Position numbers and translations under genes: made by a program. Of a DNA stretch of 6,700 bases, positions 1 through 5,975 are shown piece by piece. Position 1 is the first letter of the stretch; each line of letters opens with the position of its first letter. The stretch covers positions 1 to 6,700 of the forward strand of contig JAEELK010000066.1 of assembly GCA_016282655.1 (NCBI GenBank). Reading direction: 5' to 3'. The notes under the pieces are model-generated. The model was not told where the DNA came from, ran no database searches, and saw only the letters and a program-made list of their open reading frames with translations. This DNA is from Bacillota bacterium. GTDB taxonomy: Bacteria > Bacillota > Clostridia > Peptostreptococcales > Anaerovoracaceae.

Positions 1-822
1 GCCCCTGCAGTCTCCCTTGTCGATGTGGATCTTCTTGCCGGAGATCTGCGGCACGTAGTCCTCCGGCAGCGTGCCGTCCAGATAGGAGAGGAGGGCATCC
101 ACCTCGGCGATCGAGGAGAAGCCGACCATGACGGAGGCGGGCCCCTTCAGGGAATAGACGTAGTCCAGGGCTTCGCGGTAGCGGGGCGTCAGATTGCCGC
201 CGCCGAAGGCCTTCATGAGATAGACGCCCTTGCCGGCCGCCGCGGCCGCTTCGATGGCGGCGGCCATCTCTTCCTTCGTGCCGGGGCCTTCGCCCTTTCG
301 GATGCCGATGCCGGCGCAGTTGATGAGCGGAAAGATCACGTCGATCGCGGGATGCGCGGCGGCAAGCTCCGTCACGTCCACGTGATGCGTGGAGATCCCC
401 ACGGCACGGATCCGGCCTTTTGCCTTCGCGTCGACCAGGGCCTCCAGAGCGCCTTCGCGTTCCGTAAGATCCGCCGCGCCGCGGAGCTCGTGCAGGAAGA
501 AGATCTCGATCACGTCGCGGTCCAGCTCGCGCCGGCATTCTTCGACTGCGCACGTCATCTCTTCATATCCGGCCGCGTAGCTCTTGGAGGAGAGGACCGT
601 CTCAAAGCGGCCGTCCCGCAGCGCCTCGCGGATGTAGGGATAGGTCTTATAATACTGGGCGGTGTCGATCAGATCGATGCCGCGCTCCAGCGCGTAGCGG
701 ATCACCGCGGCGCCTTCCGCGACGGGCAGTTTCTTCTGCCAAGGCCCCATTGGAAGGACGCCGAAGCCGACCGGGCTGACGGAGAGCCCCGTGCGTCCGA
801 GCGCGTTTCTTTTCAGCAGCAA
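1..822 (-). CDS. Aldo/keto reductase, probable C-terminal 4Fe-4S subfamily (partial, 3' end outside window)
   Basis: NAD(P)H-dependent oxidoreductase with an aldo/keto reductase TIM barrel; the substrate cannot be told from sequence. The 274 visible residues begin LLKRNALGRTGLSVSPVGFG, the usual N-terminal barrel strand. The catalytic tetrad is visible: D53 and Y58 in the IDTAQYY segment, K80 in SSKSYA and H111 in FFLHEL. GISTHH (about 142-147) and KAFGGGNL follow as later barrel elements. The visible sequence ends DKGDCRG, where COG1453-type members enter a CxGCGxC ferredoxin-like segment, so C272 is probably the first cluster ligand; this is inferred because the rest is missing. I chose the TTG start at 822-820 because AAAGGAGGA (839-831) lies 9 bases upstream; the nearby GTG is out of frame and runs straight into a stop. 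The gene is divergent from alaS. Family assignment is firm, the iron-sulfur subfamily moderately so. Confidence 0.88.
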   Translation of the reverse strand, partial: MLLKRNALGRTGLSVSPVGFGVLPMGPWQKKLPVAEGAAVIRYALERGIDLIDTAQYYKTYPYIREALRDGRFETVLSSKSYAAGYEEMTCAVEECRRELDRDVIEIFFLHELRGAADLTEREGALEALVDAKAKGRIRAVGISTHHVDVTELAAAHPAIDVIFPLINCAGIGIRKGEGPGTKEEMAAAIEAAAAAGKGVYLMKAFGGGNLTPRYREALDYVYSLKGPASVMVGFSSIAEVDALLSYLDGTLPEDYVPQISGKKIHIDKGDCRG

Positions 823-852
823 AACACAGTTCCTCCTTTGCTTTCTCTCTGT

Positions 853-881
853 ATTTTAAGGGTTTTTCCTTGTAATTGCCA
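853..881 (-). promoter_or_regulatory. Candidate promoter of the aldo/keto reductase gene
   Basis: Read on the minus strand, TAAAAT (858-853) lies 17 bases downstream of TGGCAA (881-876). The -10 is close to consensus (5 of 6) but the -35 is poor (3 of 6). Transcription would start near 846 and give a leader of about 25 bases containing the ribosome binding site. The -35 occupies the same six base pairs as the -35 of the alaS promoter on the other strand. Weak evidence, based on motif and position only. Confidence 0.35.
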
Positions 882-886
882 CAATT
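874..886. promoter_or_regulatory. Small inverted repeat (AATTG-CCA-CAATT) over the shared -35 region
   Basis: AATTG (874-878) and CAATT (882-886) form a perfect 5-bp inverted repeat around CCA. It covers the -35 hexamers of both divergent promoters, the position expected of an operator. A repeat this short can occur by chance in AT-rich DNA, so a regulatory role is only a suggestion. Confidence 0.25.
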
Positions 887-904
887 CTCTGATATTCTTA
901 TAAT
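876..904 (+). promoter_or_regulatory. Promoter of alaS
   Basis: TTGCCA (876-881), a 17-base spacer and a perfect TATAAT (899-904) form a strong vegetative (SigA-type) promoter. The predicted start near 911 leaves a leader of about 29 bases. That is too short for a T-box riboswitch, so alaS does not appear to be controlled by uncharged tRNA in this leader. Confidence 0.75.
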
Positions 905-939
905 GTTATTTTTTGAAGACCTTCAGGGAGGATATCTCA

Positions 940-3567
940 ATGGAAAAGATCGGACTCAACGAGCTTCGCACGCTCTTCCTCGAATTCTATCGCAGCAAGG
1001 ATCACTACGTGCACGAAAGCTTTTCTCTGATCCCGCACAACGATAAAAGCCTTTTGATCATCAACTCCGGCATGGCGCCGCTGAAGCCCTATTTCGCGGG
1101 CATCGAGACCCCGCCGGCCCCGCGCATGACCACCTGCCAGAAGTGCATCCGCACCGGCGACATCGACAACGTCGGCCACACCGCCCGCCACGGCACCTTC
1201 TTCGAGATGCTGGGCAGCTTCTCCTTCGGCGATTATTTCAAGGAACAGTCTCTGAAGTGGGGCTGGGAGTTCATCACGGAAGTCCTGAAGATGCCGCCCG
1301 AAAAGCTCTGGGCCACCATCTTCGAGGACGACGACGAAGCCTTCGAGATCTGGAACAAGGTCATCGGCATGCCCGCGGATCACATCGTCCGCCTCGGCAG
1401 AGACGACAACTTCTGGCAGATCGGCATCGGCCCCTGCGGTCCCTGCTCGGAGATCTACTTCGACCGCGGCCCCGCGTACGGCTGCGGCAAGCCGGACTGC
1501 AAGCCCGGCTGCGACTGCGACCGCTACGTGGAATTCTGGAACCACGTCTTTTCGCAGTTCAACGCGGACGAGAACAACAACTACACGCCGCTCGAGCACA
1601 AGAACATCGACACCGGTCTCGGCCTGGAGCGCCTTGCCTGCATCATGCAGGACACGGATTCCATCTTCGCCATCGACACCATCCGCCACATCCTGGAAGG
1701 CGTCGTCGCGGTCTCCGGCGTCGCCTATGAAGGCGGCAGTTCGCCTTCCGACGTTTCCATCCGCATCATCACGGACCACATCCGCTCCGTCACCTTCATG
1801 ATCGGCGACGGCATCCTGCCCAGCAACGAGGGCAGGGGATACGTGCTCCGCAGACTGCTGCGCCGCGCCGCGCGCCACGGCAAGCTGCTGGGCATCGAAG
1901 GGCCCTTCCTCGCGGACCTCTCCGCGAGGGTGGTCGAGGTCTCCGGAGACGCCTATCCGGAGATCCGCGAGCGGCAGGACTACATCCACCGCATCCTTTC
2001 CATCGAAGAAGAGAAGTTCAGCAAGACCATCGACCAGGGCATGGCCGTTCTGCTGGCTGACGTGGAAGAGCTGAAGGCCTCCGGCGCCAAAGTGCTTTCC
2101 GGCGACAAGGTCTTCCGCCTCTACGACACCTTCGGCTTCCCCATCGAGCTGACGCAGGAGATCCTCTCCGAGCAGGGCTTTGGGGTGGACGAGGCCGGCT
2201 TCCAGGCGAACATGGAAAAGCAGAAAGAGACCGCGCGCTCTGCCCGCAGATCCGACATGGACGAAGGCTGGGCGGACGAGGCCGCGCTCTACGCGGACCT
2301 TCCCGCCACCGAGTTCCTCGGCTATGAGCAGCTGGAGGCGGAGGCGACCGTGCTGGCCATCTTCAGCGGCGGCGGCGCCGTGGATTCCCTGGAAGAAGGG
2401 GAGAGCGGCCGCGTGATCTTCGACCGCAGCCCGCTCTACGCGGAGATGGGCGGTCAGGCCACGGACACCGGCGCCGTGGAGAGCGACGCCTTCCGCGGCA
2501 GCGTGGAAGCGGTATCCAAGGTCAAGGAGATCTTCGTGCACCGCGTCACCGCGCTTGCGGGCAGCCTGCAGAAGGGCGACAAGGTCAGTCTCCGCGTCGA
2601 TCTGCTGCGCCGGAACGAGACCGCCAGAAACCACACGGCCACCCACATCCTGCACGCCGCGCTGCGTCAGGTCCTCGGCACGCACGTGGAGCAGGCCGGC
2701 TCCAGCGTCACCGGCGAGACCCTGCGCTTCGACTTTACGCATTTCGAAGCCATTTCCGCCGAAGATCTGGCGAAGATCGAGGCGCTCGTCAACGAAAAGA
2801 TCAGCAGCTTCCTTCCGGTCCACACGGACGTGATGAGCATCGAGGAAGCGCACAAGACCGGCGCCATGTCGCTCTTCGGCGAAAAGTACGGCGCCACGGT
2901 CCGCGTGGTCTCCGTGGGCGATTTCAGCCGCGAGTTCTGCGGCGGCACGCATCTGAGCAACGCCGGCCAGATCGGCGCCTTCAAGATCCTTTCCGAAAGC
3001 AGCGTCGCCGCGGGCGTACGCCGCATCGAGGCCGTCACCGGACTCGGCGTCTACCGCAAACTGCAGGCGGACGAAGCGCTCCTGAAGGAGACCGCGGACG
3101 CGCTGAAGTGCCACGTGGATGCCCTCGGCAGCCGCGCGAAGGCGCTCAGCGAAGAGATGAGGGCGGCCAAAAAAGAAGTGGAAGAGCTGAAGAAGCAGAA
3201 CATGGCTTCCCTGAGCGACGACCTCGGCGCGGACACCATAGAGATCAAGGGCGTCAAACTGCTCCGCAAGCGCTTCGACAGCGCGGAGTACGAGCTTGCC
3301 GACCTGCGCTCCCTCTGCGACGAGATCCGCGCAAAACAGAAGGCCACGGTCATCGTCTTCGCCCTGGAGAGCGCGGACAAAGTCAGCTTCCTCGTCTCCC
3401 TCACGGACGACCTGCAGGAAAAGGGCTACCATGCCGGCAAGATGATCAAGGAGATCGCCGCGGCAGCCGGCGGCGGCGGCGGCGGAAAGGCCGACATGGC
3501 CCAAGCCGGCGCCAAGGATCCCTCCAAGATCGAGGACGCGTTCAAGGTCGCGGAAACGCTGCTCTAG
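940..3567 (+). CDS. alaS: Alanyl-tRNA synthetase
   Basis: Charges tRNA-Ala with alanine in the cytoplasm and hydrolyses mischarged Ser- or Gly-tRNA-Ala. At 875 residues it has the normal bacterial length. The class II catalytic core shows NSGMAPLKPYF (about 42-52) and DNVGHTARHGTFFEMLGSFS (about 76-95). The editing domain has HTATH (H565, H569) and CGGTH (C667, H671), the four zinc ligands at positions almost identical to the E. coli enzyme. A charged, probably coiled-coil stretch leads into the C-terminal C-Ala domain, which contains a six-glycine run and DMAQAGAKDPSK. The core also has a Cys-rich loop (C182, C187, C191, C193) just before the RYVEFWNHVF motif. The ATG at 940 is chosen over an in-frame TTG at 913 because AGGGAGG (925-931) sits 8 bases upstream and MEKIGLNELR matches the usual N-terminus. 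A long open frame on the opposite strand is a composition artefact. Confidence 0.98.
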   Translation: MEKIGLNELRTLFLEFYRSKDHYVHESFSLIPHNDKSLLIINSGMAPLKPYFAGIETPPAPRMTTCQKCIRTGDIDNVGHTARHGTFFEMLGSFSFGDYFKEQSLKWGWEFITEVLKMPPEKLWATIFEDDDEAFEIWNKVIGMPADHIVRLGRDDNFWQIGIGPCGPCSEIYFDRGPAYGCGKPDCKPGCDCDRYVEFWNHVFSQFNADENNNYTPLEHKNIDTGLGLERLACIMQDTDSIFAIDTIRHILEGVVAVSGVAYEGGSSPSDVSIRIITDHIRSVTFMIGDGILPSNEGRGYVLRRLLRRAARHGKLLGIEGPFLADLSARVVEVSGDAYPEIRERQDYIHRILSIEEEKFSKTIDQGMAVLLADVEELKASGAKVLSGDKVFRLYDTFGFPIELTQEILSEQGFGVDEAGFQANMEKQKETARSARRSDMDEGWADEAALYADLPATEFLGYEQLEAEATVLAIFSGGGAVDSLEEGESGRVIFDRSPLYAEMGGQATDTGAVESDAFRGSVEAVSKVKEIFVHRVTALAGSLQKGDKVSLRVDLLRRNETARNHTATHILHAALRQVLGTHVEQAGSSVTGETLRFDFTHFEAISAEDLAKIEALVNEKISSFLPVHTDVMSIEEAHKTGAMSLFGEKYGATVRVVSVGDFSREFCGGTHLSNAGQIGAFKILSESSVAAGVRRIEAVTGLGVYRKLQADEALLKETADALKCHVDALGSRAKALSEEMRAAKKEVEELKKQNMASLSDDLGADTIEIKGVKLLRKRFDSAEYELADLRSLCDEIRAKQKATVIVFALESADKVSFLVSLTDDLQEKGYHAGKMIKEIAAAAGGGGGGKADMAQAGAKDPSKIEDAFKVAETLL

Positions 3568-3593
3568 GCCTCAATTATTAAAATACTGTTAAG

Positions 3594-3631
3594 AATGGGA
3601 GAAAACGCTTGTTCTGTTTTCTCCCATTTTG
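3594..3631 (+). terminator. Intrinsic terminator after alaS
   Basis: A 13-bp perfect stem (3594-3606 pairing with 3616-3628) has a 9-base loop, and its right arm runs into TTTTG. It begins 27 bases after the alaS stop. The T-run is short, so termination may be partial. Its loop and right arm are also part of the ireB promoter. Confidence 0.75.
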
Positions 3632-3637
3632 TATAAT
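3609..3637 (+). promoter_or_regulatory. Promoter of ireB, overlapping the alaS terminator
   Basis: TTGTTC (3609-3614), a 17-base spacer and a perfect TATAAT (3632-3637) form a convincing vegetative promoter. The -35 lies in the loop of the alaS terminator hairpin and the spacer contains its right arm. Transcription would start near 3644, just ahead of the AGGAGG ribosome binding site (3655-3660). It lets ireB be expressed independently of alaS. Confidence 0.65.
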
Positions 3638-3668
3638 GAGAAAAAATGTGGAAAAGGAGGAAGGCAGT

Positions 3669-3920
3669 ATGACTGAAGATCGCAGGACCATTCTGTATCA
3701 GAACCCGGAAAAAGAAGAGCAGGGGACCAAAGAGATCCTCCGTTCGGTCTACGACGCTCTGGAAGAAAAGGGCTACAACGCGCTGGACCAGATCGTCGGC
3801 TACATCCTTTCCGGAGACCCTTCCTACATCACCTCCCACAACAACGCCAGAAGCAAGATCCGCCACATCGAGCGGGACGAACTGGTCGAAGAGCTTCTCC
3901 GCCAATTCCTGGAAGTTTAA
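3669..3920 (+). CDS. ireB: IreB family regulatory phosphoprotein (YrzL, UPF0297/DUF965)
   Basis: Small cytoplasmic regulator. In Enterococcus faecalis IreB is a substrate of the PASTA-domain Ser/Thr kinase IreK and dampens cephalosporin resistance, linking it to cell-wall stress. The 83-residue protein carries the family signature [20 protein letters not shown] (about 33-52), then [20 protein letters not shown] and the C-terminal QFLEV. The E. faecalis protein is phosphorylated on N-terminal threonines; here T2 and T7 are candidates by position only. The ATG at 3669 is preceded by AGGAGG at 3655-3660, with 8 bases between; an upstream in-frame TTG lies in the terminator loop and is not the start. 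It sits between alaS and ruvX as in Bacillus (alaS-yrzL-yrrK), but here has its own promoter and terminator. Confidence 0.95.
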   Translation: MTEDRRTILYQNPEKEEQGTKEILRSVYDALEEKGYNALDQIVGYILSGDPSYITSHNNARSKIRHIERDELVEELLRQFLEV

Positions 3921-3934
3921 GACATCGATCGTTG

Positions 3935-3968
3935 AAAGGCAGCAGAAGTTCTTCTGTTGCCTTTTTTT
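3935..3968 (+). terminator. Strong intrinsic terminator between ireB and ruvX
   Basis: A 13-bp stem with one G-T pair (3935-3947 with 3952-3964) closes a GTTC tetraloop and runs into seven T residues (3962-3968). This is the clearest terminator in the window. It starts 14 bases after the ireB stop and ends 21 bases before the ruvX start, so ruvX and the genes after it must depend on readthrough or on a promoter I cannot identify. Confidence 0.9.
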
Positions 3969-3989
3969 CGTATAGAAAGGACATCATTT

Positions 3990-4436
3990 TTGCGCATTCT
4001 TGGACTGGACCTCGGAGACAAGACCATCGGCATCGCGCTCTCGGACGAGCTCTTTCTCGCCGCGAACGGCAGAGAGATCTATGCCCGCACGGACAGCTGG
4101 CGCAAGGATTGTGACTATATCCTGGACCTTGTCCGCGCGGAAGAGATCTCCGAGATCGTGCTGGGCCTGCCGCTGAACCTGGACGGTTCGGACAGCGTGC
4201 AGACGGAGAAGGTGCGCGATTTCAAGACCAAGCTGGAGAACAAGCTGCGCAGCAACCGCCTGCAGAAGGTCCCGGTCGTCTTTCAGGATGAGCGCTTCAC
4301 CACCAAGATAGCGGAAGCCGTCATGCTGGAGGCGGACCTGAGCCGCGCCAGGCGCAAGGAACTGATCGACAAGCAGGCAGCCGTCATCATCCTTCAGAGC
4401 TATCTGGACGGCAAGCGGCGTCAGGAAGGATCGTGA
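3990..4436 (+). CDS. ruvX: YqgF/RuvX family RNase H-fold nuclease (putative pre-16S rRNA nuclease / Holliday junction resolvase-like)
   Basis: RNase H-fold nuclease. The E. coli member (YqgF) is implicated in 16S rRNA 5'-end maturation, and some relatives cut Holliday junctions, so the substrate here is not certain. The 148 residues match the family length. The acidic site residues are visible: D7 in LGLDLGDKTIGIA, D100-E101 in FQDERFTT and D127 in ELIDKQAAVIIL; LGLPLNLDGS (about 58-67) is the other family motif. The TTG start at 3990 is chosen because the encoded MRILGLDLG is the normal N-terminus and AAAGGA (3976-3981) lies 8 bases upstream; no in-frame ATG is available. The strong terminator just upstream plus the TTG start suggest low expression. 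It leads a tight cluster with the next three genes, the first starting 4 bases after its stop. Confidence 0.93.
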   Translation: MRILGLDLGDKTIGIALSDELFLAANGREIYARTDSWRKDCDYILDLVRAEEISEIVLGLPLNLDGSDSVQTEKVRDFKTKLENKLRSNRLQKVPVVFQDERFTTKIAEAVMLEADLSRARRKELIDKQAAVIILQSYLDGKRRQEGS

Positions 4437-4440
4437 TCGC

Positions 4441-4998
4441 ATGGCGAAGCGGATCGTCTGGACCAGGCAGAACGCCGCGGTCCTGGAGCAGCTGGAACGG
4501 GACGGGCGCTTCATCGCGCGCGAAGAATTCATGCGCAGCGCCATGGAGGACACCTCCGAGATCATGTTCCAGCTCTATCACTGGCTTGCCACGCACATGC
4601 CCACGCAGGCCGCAAGACCCGCGGACGCCTCTTATCCCATCTGGGTGGCGCTGAGCCGCGAGACCTGCATGCCGCCGGAGACCGGCATCGTCATGCTGGA
4701 GCTGGAAGTGGACGAAGAAGTCCTGGCGCTCGCGGACATCACCAAGTGGACGCGCATGATGAACTATTCCTACATCCCGCTGAACAGCGCGGACAACGAC
4801 GAGCACAACAGCCTGCTCGAACGCTACGGCATCGACGATGCAAAGGCGCTGATGACGCCGTTCTATCCGCAGATCCGCGCGAAGATCCTGAAGAGCTGGG
4901 AACGGCTCTTCGACGACAGCGTGGTGCTCGGCGGCGCCGGCTCTTACGGCCTCCTCTGGGAAGTCCGCAGAGAATGGATCCGGAGGATCAGCGAATGA
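4441..4998 (+). CDS. DUF3841-like protein, first of a tandem pair
   Basis: Function unknown. The 185-residue protein is soluble, with no signal peptide or membrane segment. I recognise the DUF3841 pattern: an N-terminal IVWTRQNAAVLEQL (W7), a helix with an aromatic YHW (about 46-48), YPIW (65-68), a strand MLELEVDEEVL (about 85-94), W103 with a following NYSYIPL, and a C-terminal KSWERLF (151-157). Family assignment is from memory of these motifs. FYP (141-143) and KSWERLF recur in the next gene at positions shifted by only one residue, so the two are paralogues. The ATG at 4441 has AAGGA (4426-4430) 10 bases upstream, inside the ruvX end. Translation is probably coupled to ruvX. In Bacillus the gene after ruvX is yrzB (DUF1292), which this protein does not resemble. 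Confidence 0.8.
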   Translation: MAKRIVWTRQNAAVLEQLERDGRFIAREEFMRSAMEDTSEIMFQLYHWLATHMPTQAARPADASYPIWVALSRETCMPPETGIVMLELEVDEEVLALADITKWTRMMNYSYIPLNSADNDEHNSLLERYGIDDAKALMTPFYPQIRAKILKSWERLFDDSVVLGGAGSYGLLWEVRREWIRRISE

Positions 4999-5603
4999 GC
5001 AGAAGCGTCCGTCTGTATTCCCCGCAGGCCGAAGCCGTCTGGCAGGCCATGGAAATACAAGGCTCCGCATATTCCAAACGCGCCTTTGTGGAGCGGAAAT
5101 ACGGGGAAAGCGCGAAGATCTTCCTGACCGCCTATGACTTTTTCGTGCGGGAGTTCCGAAAGCGCGTATCTCCGCCGGAAGGCGCCGAGTATCCGTATTG
5201 GGCGTATCTCTCGGAAAGAGACCTGGACGCCGCCGCGGGAGGCAGGGTGCTGCGGCTCTCCGTTCCGCCGGAGGAATGTGTCTTCTTCGACATGTTCGAC
5301 TGGCAGAGGATCCTGCAGATGAACTATTTGGGCTGCTCCGCAGAGGAAAACGCAGCGTTTGCAATGGATCTGGAGCACAGGGGAGTCCGGGACGCCTCCG
5401 ACGTGATGCTCACGGGCTTTTATCCGGACCTGAGGCAGAAGGTCCTGAAGAGCTGGGAACGCCTGTTCCGCTTTGATGAGGCGATCAAACGTTCGATCGA
5501 AAACGATACGATCCGCGAGCCGCATTTCGGACTGCCGGCAGACGGATCACCGAGGACTGTAGAAGCTGCGCTTTGGCGCTTACAAATGGATTGGAGGGAT
5601 TGA
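4995..5603 (+). CDS. DUF3841-like protein, second of a tandem pair
   Basis: Function unknown. The 202-residue soluble protein is a paralogue of the preceding one: YPYW (66-69), W103 and its neighbouring FDW, FYP (142-144) and KSWERLF (152-158) occur at nearly the same positions, while the rest has diverged strongly. It carries a C-terminal tail of about 40 residues beyond the shared core that the first copy does not match. TAYDFFVREF (45-54) corresponds to the aromatic helix of the family. Its ATG overlaps the preceding stop codon (ATGA), which implies translational coupling and possibly matched amounts of the two products. Divergence despite collinearity suggests an old duplication with separated roles, perhaps as partners; that is inference. 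Confidence 0.8.
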   Translation: MSRSVRLYSPQAEAVWQAMEIQGSAYSKRAFVERKYGESAKIFLTAYDFFVREFRKRVSPPEGAEYPYWAYLSERDLDAAAGGRVLRLSVPPEECVFFDMFDWQRILQMNYLGCSAEENAAFAMDLEHRGVRDASDVMLTGFYPDLRQKVLKSWERLFRFDEAIKRSIENDTIREPHFGLPADGSPRTVEAALWRLQMDWRD

Positions 5604-5604
5604 C

Positions 5605-5730
5605 ATGAAAAAATCAAAATTGGGGTTCTTGATCGCGTTCGCGGCCGGAACGGCTGTGGCCCTCAAGATACGAGTCAACAGATCAAAGGGGAAGATCACG
5701 AAAGAGCTTCCGGATACAACGAAAAAATAG
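5605..5730 (+). CDS. Small membrane-anchored protein, 41 residues, unknown function
   Basis: A short gene encoding a basic N-terminus (MKKSK), one hydrophobic segment (about residues 6-20, LGFLIAFAAGTAVAL) and a charged tail ending PDTTKK. This suggests a single-pass inner-membrane peptide with its basic tail on one side. It has a good ribosome binding site, GGAGGG at 5593-5598, 6 bases before the ATG, and starts one base after the stop of the second DUF3841-like gene, so it is probably translated with it. An intrinsic terminator follows within 25 bases, which fits the last gene of an operon. I do not recognise a family. The site, start and position make it more than a chance frame, but its short length limits confidence. 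Confidence 0.65.
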   Translation: MKKSKLGFLIAFAAGTAVALKIRVNRSKGKITKELPDTTKK

Positions 5731-5752
5731 TTTCTGTGATCGATCTCAAAGA

Positions 5753-5792
5753 AAAGACCGGCCCGGGCGCTAAGCCCAGATGGCCGGTCTTT
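5753..5792. terminator. Bidirectional intrinsic terminator closing the ruvX operon
   Basis: An 11-bp perfect GC-rich stem (5753-5763 with 5782-5792, AAAGACCGGCC and its complement) encloses a second, 4-bp GGGC/GCCC stem (5765-5768 with 5774-5777). The plus-strand exit is TTTCTATG, a modest T-run. The minus-strand exit is TTTTCTTTG, which is better. It ends the plus-strand operon and may also stop transcripts coming from the LysM gene on the other strand. Confidence 0.85.
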
Positions 5793-5794
5793 CT

Positions 5795-5812
5795 ATGCAA
5801 AGGGGATTGCAT
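5795..5812. repeat. Inverted repeat ATGCAA/TTGCAT
   Basis: A perfect 6-bp inverted repeat (5795-5800 with 5807-5812) around AGGGGA, directly after the operon terminator. No T-run follows on either strand, so it is not itself a terminator. Confidence 0.4.
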
Positions 5813-5825
5813 GACGGATATTAAA

Positions 5826-5855
5826 CTATTCCTAAAATAATGATTTTCGGAATAG
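5826..5855. repeat. 12-bp imperfect hairpin
   Basis: CTATTCC (5826-5832) pairs with GGAATAG (5849-5855), and AAAAT (5834-5838) pairs with ATTTT (5843-5847). One mismatch (5833/5848) separates the two stems and the loop is AATG. On the minus strand it is followed by TTTAATAT, so it could act as a weak terminator or a 3'-end stabiliser for a transcript of the LysM gene. Confidence 0.55.
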
Positions 5856-5892
5856 AGATAGGAAAATGATCCGAAACGAGGCCTAAAACCAT

Positions 5893-5928
5893 GGAACGCT
5901 TGTAAATACAGCGCTTCGGCAAGGTTCC
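5893..5928. repeat. Inverted repeat with bulge and 17-base loop
   Basis: GGAAC (5893-5897) pairs with GTTCC (5924-5928) and CTTG (5899-5902) with CAAG (5920-5923), with one bulged G at 5898. The loop holds TGTAAATACA (5902-5911 region), itself nearly palindromic. A competing stem, GCTTC (5913-5917) with GAAGC (5932-5936), overlaps it, so alternative folds are possible. Function unknown. Confidence 0.4.
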
Positions 5929-5951
5929 GGAGAAGCCGACATCTTTCTGCA

Positions 5952-5975
5952 CAGGAAGAATGAAAAATTCTTCTG
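5952..5975. repeat. AT-rich hairpin GAAGAAT/ATTCTTC
   Basis: A perfect 7-bp stem (5955-5961 with 5967-5973) with a GAAAA loop, extendable by CA/TG past one bulged G at 5954. Neither strand shows a following T-run, so it is not a terminator. It is one of a series of small hairpins in this gene-free stretch. Confidence 0.4.

Noticed and set aside
25..903. 292-codon plus-strand frame opposite the reductase gene
   Set aside because: It is antisense to a clear aldo/keto reductase with its catalytic tetrad, lacks recognisable motifs and runs on into the alaS promoter.
913..939. Nine-codon upstream extension of alaS from a TTG
   Set aside because: It would place the AGGGAGG ribosome binding site inside the gene; ATG at 940 has correct spacing and a normal N-terminus.
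905..939. T-box or other riboswitch ahead of alaS
   Set aside because: The predicted leader is only about 29 bases, with no room for T-box stems or an antiterminator.
937..3504. 855-codon open frame on the minus strand opposite alaS
   Set aside because: It mirrors alaS codon by codon, has low-complexity Ala/Asp/Val-rich content and no ribosome binding site. GC-rich codons in the true gene commonly leave such an antisense frame open.
3969..3989. Promoter for ruvX using TATAGA at 3971-3976
   Set aside because: The -35 at proper spacing is TTCTTC, within the terminator hairpin, and transcription would start inside or after the ribosome binding site.
5893..5928. Recombinase attachment site around TGTAAATACA
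   Set aside because: The near-palindrome and short repeats are suggestive, but there is no integrase, no second copy in the window and no boundary of foreign DNA.
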